From Discostella pseudostelligera (taxonomy: Eukaryota; Bacillariophyta; Thalassiosirophyceae; Thalassiosirales; Thalassiosiraceae), in contig JALLBK010000475.1 of assembly GCA_036940085.1 (NCBI GenBank), positions 1 through 20,667 of the forward strand: DNA of 20,667 nt, written 5' to 3'. Below, piece by piece: positions 1 through 9,000 of the stretch. The notes beneath the pieces were generated by a model, which saw nothing but the letters and a program-made list of their open reading frames with translations, was not told the origin of the DNA and did not search any database. Positions within the stretch are counted from its first letter, which is position 1, and the number at the start of each line of letters is the position of its first letter. The translations under genes and the position numbers were made by a program.

Positions 1-16
1 CATCATCATCATCATC
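1..16. repeat. CAT trinucleotide microsatellite at window edge
   Basis: Five CAT units open the window. Similar CAT/CAC-rich sequence continues into the start of the first gene, where it encodes a His-rich N-terminus. The frame of that gene is open back to base 1, so this repeat may be 5' UTR or further coding sequence. Confidence 0.7.
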
Positions 17-60
17 CATCGCTACTCCTCTGCTTCATACACAATTCTCGTGTTTGCACC

Positions 61-2465
61 ATGCATCATCCAACATCATCATCGCCACACAACCATCACC
101 ACCATCACCGTCACCACCAACAGCAATTATTCCAAACACTCAAAGTCAACTGCCTTTCCAAACGAGACAAATCCTCCGCCGGGCGGATTGATCCACATGC
201 CGTGGACATTTGTGCCATTATCAATTCCAAATGGGAATATTACACCACTAGTTCCTGTTCTGGACGATGCTTTTTGTATTGTGGTGATGGGATTAAGAGT
301 TGGCATCATCAGACTAATTCTACTACTTATAGTGCTGCCAGTGGTGATGAAAGTGAACGGAGTGGTACCGCGATTGATGCCATCGCAAGCGACAGTATTG
401 ATAATCATGCTCCCGTCGAACCATCCTCAACCCAACCAACAAATACTAAAAAATTGGGGTACTTCCAACGATATCGTGTCAATCACGATTTCATCCATGA
501 ACCAACACGATACTTTGATCTAACAACATTATTCAATGGTGTCGATCCCACGGGGGGTGGTGATCCAATACCGACCATTGGACAATTTGATCATGGGAAT
601 AATGCTTCGTTCAAGAGTAAGTTGGACGAGACTAAGATTATCAACAATACTACCAACAATAGCAACGACAACAGCAACGGCAAAGACAGTGGCAAGTCAA
701 CATCATCATCATCACGTACTGCACAACCATCCTCACCAATTTGGCTACGATTCGAACCATTCATACTGCATGTCATGTGTCATAGTCTCAAGTCTGCATC
801 AATATTAATGGCAGCGGCTCGTCCGGCATTTAAGAATGTTGGATTAACCTCTTGGCATTGTGATGATGACAGCCATGATGATGATGAAGGTGACGGCATG
901 GAAGATTATGGCGAGGACGACGACCAACGCAACGATGATACTGTGATGGACGACGATGTTCACATTGCTACGAACAATCATCATCAACAGTATCAACAAC
1001 AACAACAGAAGCAGCAGTGCAAGAAGGGCAAATGCCCACGATATCTAGTTGCCATATGGGGAGATGAGGGGTTAGATATGCCTTTATCCTTGCCTACTTC
1101 GCCATCTCGGGGATTGTATTACCATCCTGACAATGCAACAAGTAATGCCGAATGGCTAGCATCATTAGTCAACGAACGTCATGCTAGGAATTGGAAAAAG
1201 ATTGAGAGATTTGTTGAATCGATGAAGAGTTTGGAGGGTGAGATGCCCTCTGCGGATGACGACGTTGACGTTGACGACGAAGAGGATGTAGCTACAGGCT
1301 TGGATGGATTGGAGTTGGATACAGCAAATGATGATAATGACACTCATGCTATCCATTCGACTGGGAAAGCATCGGATCGGACCATACCAAGATCGTACGA
1401 TGGTAAGCAGAAATATTTTTGTATGCTGACCATGACATTATGACATTGCATTCACCGTGCTAAATTTGCCTCGTCATGTAACACACGCAATAGTCGTTGG
1501 TGATGTTGCTATATTGAATTCGCTTCCCGTAGGCGATGAAGAAATGCAGCGAAGGGTGGGAGAGTTGATAATGAGTCGGAACAAGGCAATCAAGGTAATG
1601 TTGTCTTCTTGATTTCATGGTGCAACTTCCTTTCGTTTTACATTGTGCACCTTCACTCATTATCATGCCGATTATTTTGTCAATGTAGATATGCGTGGCA
1701 CGAACAAATCCGCTTTCGACGTCCGATCGCTCACCTGGTGCCAGCGGTATGATTCAACTTGCTGGCCTACCGCGAAATCCAATTGTAACTTCTCACTACG
1801 AATTTGGAGTCAAATGCGTCGTGGACCTACAGCAGACTTTTTTCTCACCTCGAATGGCTCCAGAGAGATTGAGATTGAGTCAGCAAGTTGCTCGTGGTGA
1901 ACGAGTACTTGTAGTTTTTGCAGGTGTGGGTATGGAAGCACTGCAAATTGTGTCCAAAACAGAGGCAAAAGAAGTATTGGCAATAGAAAAGAATGAGGTT
2001 GCTGCCGAGTGTCTGAGGCGGGCACGACGAATGCTCGAAAGGAATAAAACAATAACCATTCCAGGTGGAGGTGTTGGAGCTGCAGAGCGTTTGTCGATTC
2101 TAGAAGGAGATGCACTAGAACTACTACCGACGTTAGAACGTGCAAGTTTTGATCGTATCGTTGCGCCACGGCCGAAAGAGGGGACCATGGATGGAGACAT
2201 GGGCACAGGAGATACAGGGAAAGAATTTCTCTTGGCCATGCTGCCATTGCTTAAACTGAAAGGAGAAGTGCACTGGTACGACTTTGCCGCAGATCATGAG
2301 CTACCAAAGTGTCAGCGTACGAGAGACATGGTGGAATCAGTATGTCACAGCCTGGGCTTGGAGATGGAAGTGATTCATGTTGCGAAGGTGGGAAGCGTCG
2401 CCAAGAGACAATTTAGGGTCTGTATTGACTTCCGAATTACTGGTAGATTGCCGACAGTCGGGTGA
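61..2465 (+). CDS. TYW3: TYW3 / Trm5-TYW2-type methyltransferase fusion (wybutosine tRNA modification)
   Basis: I read three exons, 61-1402, 1494-1594 and 1689-2465 (GT-AG introns of 91 and 94 nt), giving 739 residues in one frame. Residues 25-80 and 228-391 match TYW3, the methyltransferase that methylates N4 of the yW-72 intermediate at G37 of tRNA-Phe: the TTSSCSGR motif is at 62-69 and RFEPFILHVMC starts at 230. An acidic then Gln-rich insert (about 266-320) interrupts the TYW3 domain. From residue 448 a second domain resembles COG2520 Trm5/TYW2-type SAM enzymes: GDVAILN, then NKAIK, FFSPR, the SAM loop FAGVG (558-562), an acidic motif II (AIEKNE), DRIVAPRP (636-643) in place of the usual NLP motif, and a terminal RVCIDFRI. 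It may act as a G37 methyltransferase or as a TYW2-like aminocarboxypropyl transferase. The start is uncertain, because the frame stays open upstream to base 1. Confidence 0.85.
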
Positions 2466-2781
2466 TTAACCATAACGAGTGGATGCCATCAGTTGGCTAT
2501 GCCGATGCTGGCTACACGAATTACTAAAGGTAGATTTCATACAGGCGATTGATTCATTTGATAATTGATGCCGTAATGAATAAACTAAACAGGGAATTCA
2601 GCAAACAAAGACAGAATAACGTTGGCATGCTCGGTTGGTCCTCAAACCCAACGACGACGTCACATCATTCTCCAGCACTTCGATCCTACTTTTCATCGCA
2701 ACCTCCATAGATAAATAATGCGTACAAGTCTCTCATCATAGTGCCACGGTGTCTAAAAACAAAAATTTCCGAAACAAACAG
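2466..2781. other. convergent intergenic spacer
   Basis: This holds the 3' ends of the TYW3 fusion gene (+) and the acyl-CoA synthetase gene (-). I see no ORF with protein-like content, no RNA gene and no clear repeat. Confidence 0.6.
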
Positions 2782-4795
2782 TTACCACTTGTACCAAATC
2801 ACCTTTTTCTTCGACGCATACCATTCATCCATCAACAGAGCATGCTCCTCCTCTATCTTGGCCCTCTTGATTTTGTTTGTGGGAGTCACGAAACCATTCT
2901 CAGGAACCCACTCCTCATTCACCACGGCCATGAATTGCACATGCTCGTGTTCATCTAATTCTTTGTTCACCTTGACAAGGAGCTCCGTCAACTCCTTTTC
3001 AATTGCATCCTTATCACCCTTCTGGACAGCCTCCTTGGCAGCCTCTCCCAACAACACAATCGCGTGGGCGGCAGGCTGACCACGACCTCCGACACATGCT
3101 AATTCAATCCTAGGATGAGCAATGTATTCATTCTCAATGGGTGCGGGAGCGACATACTTGCCCTTGGAAGTCTTAAAGATTTCCTTTGTGCGGCCTGTAA
3201 TCTTAAGGCGTCCCAACTCATCAATCTCACCCTTATCTCCAGTGCGGAGCCATCCATCGGCCGTGATGGCTTCTTTCGTAGCCTCCTCATTTTTGAAGTA
3301 ACCCATCATCATACCGGGAGACTTGACTTGCAATTCTCCATCCTCAGCAATGCGTTGTTCTACCCCAACTTGAGGTTCGCCGACGTATCCTACACGACCA
3401 CGTCCTGGTTTGGTTCCATGCGAGTCTATGACGGGAGAGAGAGCAGAAACGAATATTGATGATCAAGGTTGAGTGATCCAGAGCCGAAGTAGTTGTCACA
3501 AATTGAGCAAAATGCGAATAACTTACAGTTGAAATTCTCAGTCATTCCATACCCCTCAAGCAAATCCAAACCCAAGTTGTGATACCAAGAGAGGAGATCG
3601 GCAGGAATCGGGGCACTTCCACTCCCAGCATACCTCACACAATCCAATCCCAATGCCTTGAGCAACTTCCGTTTCACCAACCAACTAATGATTGGGATTT
3701 TCAGCAACGTCTCCAACTTTTGAGGTGGCATCTTCTTAAATACTCCCTCCTGGAACTTGGTCCACAAACGAGGCACCGACAAGAACAACGTTGGCTTGGC
3801 ACGGCCAAGATCTTGGACGAATGTCGCTAACGAATCGGCAAAGAAGACGTGCATTCCAGAAACAAATGGCACACATTCGCCAACCCAACGTTCCATTCCA
3901 TGCGAGACGGGCAAGTAAGAGAGATAACGATCGTTCATTGTAACGTGGGTGTAACTAATTAACCCAAAGGTGGGTTCGGTCAGGTTTTTGAAGCTAAGCA
4001 TGACGCCCTTGGGACTGCGAACAATTCCAACGCAATTCAGAATGAGATGAAAAAGTACATTGGACACAGCATTCAAACAATTGAAACATTGGCAATCCAA
4101 ACTCAAAATGAAAAGACTCACACGCCAGTACTTCCACTAGTGTAAATAATAGTCGCCATCTCTTCCTCTGTTCGCTTCTTCACCTCTTTAATCTCTTCAC
4201 CCTTGACACAATCTGCCCATTTGTCATAAGTGACCCCCTCGGGGTACATTGGGAAAGCAATGCATTTCATATTCTCGGGAATACCATTCTTCATCTCCTT
4301 CCATGGTTTTTCATCCAGCTTGCCCACAAACAATAACTTGGCCTCACTATGTTCGAGTGTGTATTTGGTCGTTTCGGCAGTTAGGGTAGGATAGACGGGT
4401 ACGGAGATATGACCAGTCATCATAATGGCCAGATCGGCCATGAGCCACCATGCACAATTTTTAGACATGATGGCAATTTGTGATGGGACCGGTAGGGCAA
4501 GACTTTCAATGTGCGATGCCATCTTTTTCGATTCAGAGAGGAATTCGGCAAAGGTCCAATTTTGAATATTGTTGACATCGCCACCCAACGGTTGGGTCAA
4601 GAAGATCTTGTTGGGATGTCTGGCGCAACTGTCGAGGATGTAGTCGGGGATGACTTTACCATCTTCTTTTTGGGTTAGACGAGGCGCCATGGTTGATAGT
4701 AATGATGATGCTGTTGTAGTAGGGAAGCGGCAAATTCGGTCGAGGTCGAAGAAGTGCGGGGAGTGCTCTTCGTCTGCGGCGTCGGCAATAGCCAT
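2782..4795 (-). CDS. long-chain acyl-CoA synthetase (AMP-forming)
   Basis: Three exons on the minus strand, 4795-4122, 4014-3527 and 3425-2782, join in frame to 601 residues. The first splice falls inside the ATP-binding loop and rebuilds YTSGSTGVPKG (218-228), which confirms the model. Other adenylate-forming motifs follow in order: YGMTEN (380-385), RTGD (448-451), GRTKE (465-469) and a C-terminal PTNKIKR with the expected catalytic Lys. The enzyme activates a fatty acid to acyl-AMP and then acyl-CoA for lipid synthesis or beta-oxidation. The region around residues 260-400 (SVPRLWTKFQ, GSGSAPIP, LLEGYGMTEN) and the length look closer to bacterial long-chain synthetases than to the longer animal and plant ACSLs; that is an impression from memory. 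No signal peptide or membrane segment is evident. The start at 4795 has a good context (GACCATGG); a Met near 4690 is an alternative. Confidence 0.9.
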
Positions 4796-4939
4796 GGTCT
4801 TGTCTTCGCTCGGTCTGCATGCCGCGTTGGAGGAGTTGGCGCCTGGCGGGTTCCTCGCATTTGAATACTTCTATTTGAGAAGTCCATCTGCCTGGGGATC
4901 CGTAGCCGTAGCATTGCATGCGTAGGAATTCTTATAAGA

Positions 4940-4947
4940 TGACGTCA
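4940..4947. promoter_or_regulatory. CRE-like palindrome TGACGTCA
   Basis: A perfect 8-bp CRE, the site bound by bZIP factors. It lies 145 bp upstream of the ACSL start codon. Diatom bZIP factors are known to use TGACGT elements in CO2/cAMP-responsive promoters. A function here is inferred only. Confidence 0.4.
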
Positions 4948-5041
4948 TTATTGCGTAGAATTTCAAATCAGTGTTCGTACGTCGGAGTCAGGATTACTAG
5001 TTCAAATTTGAATTTGAAGTTTAAATTTGCTCCCTATGGAT

Positions 5042-5047
5042 CACGTG
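5042..5047. promoter_or_regulatory. CACGTG box (first of two)
   Basis: A CACGTG palindrome, the E-box/G-box core for bHLH or bZIP factors. A second copy lies 38 bp downstream in the same divergent promoter. Confidence 0.35.
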
Positions 5048-5079
5048 GGAGTCAGTATGTGAATAATGTACTGTTGCTT

Positions 5080-5085
5080 CACGTG
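5080..5085. promoter_or_regulatory. CACGTG box (second of two)
   Basis: This second CACGTG copy sits 27 bp before the E2F-like inverted repeat. Confidence 0.35.
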
Positions 5086-5111
5086 CGATCTTACCGCTTT
5101 CTGATTGAGTC

Positions 5112-5134
5112 TCCCGCCAAAACATTTGGCGGGA
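5112..5134. promoter_or_regulatory. inverted pair of E2F-like sites
   Basis: TCCCGCCAAA (5112-5121) and its exact inverse TTTGGCGGGA (5125-5134) are separated by three bases. Both match the E2F/DP core TTTSSCGC in its TTTGGCGG form. The pair lies about 170-190 bp upstream of the RPC9 start codon. Binding is inferred from sequence only. Confidence 0.5.
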
Positions 5135-5154
5135 AAGTCCAGTGCGGCGCTATC

Positions 5155-5162
5155 TTCCCGCC
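5155..5162. promoter_or_regulatory. third E2F-like site TTCCCGCC
   Basis: This site is 20 bp after the inverted pair and in the same orientation as its first arm, making three E2F-like cores within about 50 bp. Confidence 0.4.
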
Positions 5163-5300
5163 ACCGCCATCCATACGGTCAGATGATGCGGTCCATTAAT
5201 AATTCCATTCAATTCAAGTCATTTATTTCCCCATCATCTTCATCTGTATCTCCTACACCCTCTCCCCTTCTACCACTCATTGCCCCCATTTGCCAAAACC

Positions 5301-5861
5301 ATGGAAGTTCTACAAAGTGGAAACGCTCCCGTCCTCGTGACCAACTTGGAAGTGATGCAACTCCTCCAAGAGCGAATTGCCGCGAGACAACAGCAGCAGC
5401 AAACCCAAACCCAAACAACCAACGGCGGCGTCGTCGGCGACGACAGCATCAGCACCAATAGAAACAGTGCCTTCCAGAATCGAGACTGGATCGAACAGAC
5501 TGTATTAAATCACCTCCAATCATCACCGGTGGGGGGAATAAATGCCGAATCGTTTGAAAATATACCGACATTAGTAGAGCAGTTACGGCTCGCACCTGCA
5601 ACGAGCAACGCATCATCATCCACAGGAGTACAAGTAAGTTCACCAACTGACGAACAACAAGAACAACTTTCCGGATATGGACTGACGAATACAGAAATAC
5701 TGCAATTGTTAAATCACCTTCCTACTTCTCTCGTAGAACTTCATGTATTGATTGATGATTTGGAGAAACGGGAACACTTGGACGAGGAGGAGAAACAGTT
5801 GGAGCTGTTGCAGTTGATTTCACAATTCACAGGGAAGAAGACCGATGAGGGAATAGAGTGA
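5301..5861 (+). CDS. RPC9: DNA-directed RNA polymerase III subunit RPC9 (C17/CRCP), Rpb4-like
   Basis: A single exon encoding 186 residues. The opening MEVLQSGNAPVLVTNLEVMQLL matches the start of the C17/CRCP family, whose members begin with MEVL and a conserved 'L.N.EV.QLL' helix. The C-terminal helical HRDC-like part, with TNTEILQLLNHLPTSLVELHVLIDD around 130-153, matches the Rpb4/RPC9 signature. The protein would pair with an Rpb7-like C25 subunit to form the Pol III stalk used in initiation of tRNA and 5S rRNA transcription. Between the two conserved parts lies a Gln/Thr/Ser-rich insert (about 30-60) that makes the protein slightly longer than usual. ATG 5301 is chosen because it aligns with the family start and has context AACCATGG. 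An E2F-like cluster lies upstream. Confidence 0.88.
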   Translation: MEVLQSGNAPVLVTNLEVMQLLQERIAARQQQQQTQTQTTNGGVVGDDSISTNRNSAFQNRDWIEQTVLNHLQSSPVGGINAESFENIPTLVEQLRLAPATSNASSSTGVQVSSPTDEQQEQLSGYGLTNTEILQLLNHLPTSLVELHVLIDDLEKREHLDEEEKQLELLQLISQFTGKKTDEGIE

Positions 5862-6047
5862 CAGAGGGGAAAGAACGAAGGGTAGCGGATATATAGGAGA
5901 TCATGGGATTTAGGTCGTCTAATATGTATAAACTTACACTCTATATTTTATGAACCCATGTGTTATGTTCCGGATGTGAACACCGGATTGGATCGTATTA
6001 TGTAATTGTACAAGAAGAATCGAATCTCGGACTCCATCGTGCTGCGA
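5862..6047. other. short convergent spacer
   Basis: The 3' ends of RPC9 (+) and the TPR gene (-) face each other across 186 bases. The spacer is AT-rich and holds no recognisable gene. Confidence 0.6.
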
Positions 6048-9000
6048 TTATCTTTTGGACCCTGATTTCTTCAGCATAGTAATATACTCTTCCGTCATTT
6101 CATCAAGATTTACCGCACCGTGCTGCAATTGATGAATTGCCAAAATATGTGCCATGTTTTGTAAAATGTCGCTCAACGAATCATTATCTTCATGCAAGAT
6201 GTCTTGTCGTATTTGCAACGCCCCTTCAAGTTCAATCAAAGCCTTTGGGAAGGATCCGGACTTGGCGTGGAGGAATGCAATGTTACAGAGGACGATGGAA
6301 ACTTGTTTCAAAAAGAGAGGGTCGGACGAAAATATCTCTCGTTGCAAATCAAGTGCTTCCTGAAATAGTGCCTCGGCCTGCTTGTAATCCTTAAGTTCAT
6401 ACTGCACGCATGCCATGTTATTCAAAATCAGACCTAATTCGGGATGCTGCCGACCCAAGATGTGTTCTCTCGAATACCGCACTCGATACATGGATGCCAT
6501 TGAGTCATCGAACCGTTCGAGAGCGAGCTGAGCTAATCCCTTTAACATAAGAGTCGATGCCACCTCTGGATGTTTCAAACCCATGGTGTTGGTATAGATC
6601 CGAACTGCATATTCCAAATGAGTGACGGCATCATGGTAATTTTCAGTGAGGAGGCACAGTAGGCCCACGTTGTGGTGGGATTTGCCTGAATTTGAACAAT
6701 TTAGTGTAAGTTAAGAGCATCATTTATATAAATGCAGGTTAAAATAGAGAAAACTTACCAACCTCGGGATGCCTTGGACCAAACCTTTCCAAGTTCTTAT
6801 GAAGTATAGACTGTGCTTCGCGCTTCTTGATGGCTTGTACTCCCTTTTGTATGAGATTTTGTGACATTGTTTTGTACTTGGTTGGGATGTTCGACCTCCT
6901 ACAGAGAAGGAGCAAGTTTGGCTCTCGATCCCTGCTGCTGAGACTGTCGTAGCAGCCCTCCAATGATTGATGTACTCGTTGAGCAATTGTTGCCTCCACT
7001 CGCAAACTGCCAAGACGAAGCATTGGGTATGAATTTGATATCTCAACCCCTTGGGCGGGAGTGGCGCTTTGGCCTGCTGCCGAGCCGCCCTTAGTAGATT
7101 GTGGAACAATACTGTCTCTCCCATTGTAAGCTAGTTTTGTTGGCTCGGCCATCTCTTGGTGATTATCAGCAGTAACTGATTCGATCGGATACGCGGTACT
7201 ATTATGATGAAGCGTATGTTTTGACTCATTTTGATCAGCAATTGGCTGGTTCACTCCATGACCGCTCCCAGTTTGTTTCAGTGCAGGACTAGGTGATCTT
7301 CTCAGTGAACCCATGTAATACGCTGTACTTAGGACAATTTTGTCATTGCTGTCCAATATTGCCTGTTGAATCGAATAGCAAGCGCTCATATATGATATTG
7401 CGGCATCGACTTGATTTTGCTTGGCCTTTGTCACGCCTACGTTGAAAGTGGAGATTGATGCAGAGAGGATGTTTCCCACAGATAGATCAGTGCTTTCCGA
7501 TAAATCTGTACTATCACCCTTCTGCATTTGCAATGCCTGCTTAAACTGAGACTGTACAAGAGGCATGCTCGTGCCAATCTCAAAGTTGACGACGGCCATA
7601 TTATTCATGAGTCTGCCCATGAGATGCTCATCGGGGTAGAACTTCGACGAAATTTGAGCGGCCATACGAAATGCCGCCAAAGACGATGGGGCTGATCCAA
7701 TTGCATAGTTGATAAGACCCAAGTTAGCCCAAAGATCAATTGAGTCTCCTTCGTTGCCCTCAACTTCTTTCTTGATCTTAAGAGCTTCTCTGCAACATGG
7801 TAGCGCTCGGTCGTACTCCTGCTGCCATAAATGTAAAACACTCAAATTGTGAAGGGTTGACGCAGTCAGCTGCCCAACAAGTCCAACCTTCGGACCAGAA
7901 GCGTTTTGACACGAGTTCAAGAGGCAATTGTATACATCGGTAGCTTCTTCGAACTGACGCCTGGATATTGCCAACACAGCAGCATGTGAAATGTCAGGAA
8001 GCGTTACAGAGGAGTCGACAAACCGGACCGATTCATTCTCTACAACTATTGCACCAATATTTTGCCTGACAATGTTGACGTCAAGTTCATCTCCAGTCAA
8101 CCCTTGCGATGTGTGTGACAAAAAATCAGCCAATGCTAATCTAACTGTGTCATCCACGCGGTTCAGAGGAGTTGCATCGCTTGCATCAAAGGCATCGGTA
8201 GAAAGTCGCAATGACGCAGTCAACAACGGGAGGAGAGGGATACACGTGGTCCCAGGTGCAGGAAGGTCAAACCAATACGAAAAGTCACTTGGAACGTTTG
8301 ATTCGTAGTTTGAGGGAGCGGCAGCAAGTGACGCTACCGACCTTCCCGCAACAGATGGCATCTTCGACGAGACACGCGATGCATCAGGATTAAACTCTGA
8401 TGGATTATTGACCGTCGAACTATCACCCACTTTAGTACGAAAGGCGGATCGTTGCGCATGCGGTGCCAAAGTATCGTTCTTGATTGCTGCATCGAAAATA
8501 AGTTTGGCGTTCTCACTCAGCTCGCTCTGGTCTCCATCCTCCTCGAACGATGGCTCCTTACTCACAATTCCATGGGATAAACGTGACGCACCGGCAGTCA
8601 AATCATCGGCAAGGGACTTGGAACATTTTTCAGCCCTACTCTTGTTCCATTGTTCGAGAATTGAGACGTCTTCCACGTTCTGTCCGAAGGGAACGAATCC
8701 CAATAGCTTTAAATTCTCCCCATCAGACTCATCATCTGTTTCAAACGACTCCTTCACTTGCTCAGAGACATCAATATGTTGCGAAGTAGGGAGCGTCTCA
8801 TCAGCCATCACAAAATCTTGGTTAACATTCGGTTCAGCTGTTTCACGATGCGCCTCCACCAACCTTGTCTTTTCTTCACTCTCCGGTTGTTGCACAGGAG
8901 GGAAGGCATCATCGACGTCTACTGAAATATCTTTGGTAGTGTCATGCATTTCAGGTACACAGGTACTCGTGCAAGCCTGAATTTCATTTCCAAGCCCCTT

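Larger units (their letters stand above)
4796..5300. promoter_or_regulatory. divergent promoter region between ACSL and RPC9
   Basis: About 505 bases separate the two start codons, so this must hold both promoters. It contains a CRE-like site, two CACGTG boxes, an AT-rich 12-bp palindrome (5001-5012, TTCAAATTTGAA) and a cluster of E2F-like sites, listed separately. The part nearest the ACSL start (4796-4925) has open frames but nothing recognisable as protein. Confidence 0.6.

Noticed and set aside
61..126. His-rich N-terminus as a metal-binding domain
   Set aside because: It is encoded by a CAT/CAC microsatellite that continues outside the gene, so a repeat-derived origin is simpler and the start codon itself is uncertain.
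61..1443. Reading the TYW3 gene as a single exon ending at the stop near 1441
   Set aside because: The last dozen codons are intron-like after a GTAAGC donor, and splicing at 1402/1494 restores strongly Trm5-like sequence (GDVAILN, NKAIK).
3426..4121. Separate gene in the middle of the acyl-CoA synthetase
   Set aside because: Both ends of the open frame are intron translation. Splicing restores the ATP loop and the YGMTEN region in one protein.
5105..5461. Alternative + strand frame overlapping the RPC9 start
   Set aside because: It is Ser/Pro/Arg low-complexity sequence with no family match; it shadows RPC9, which has clear homology in another frame.
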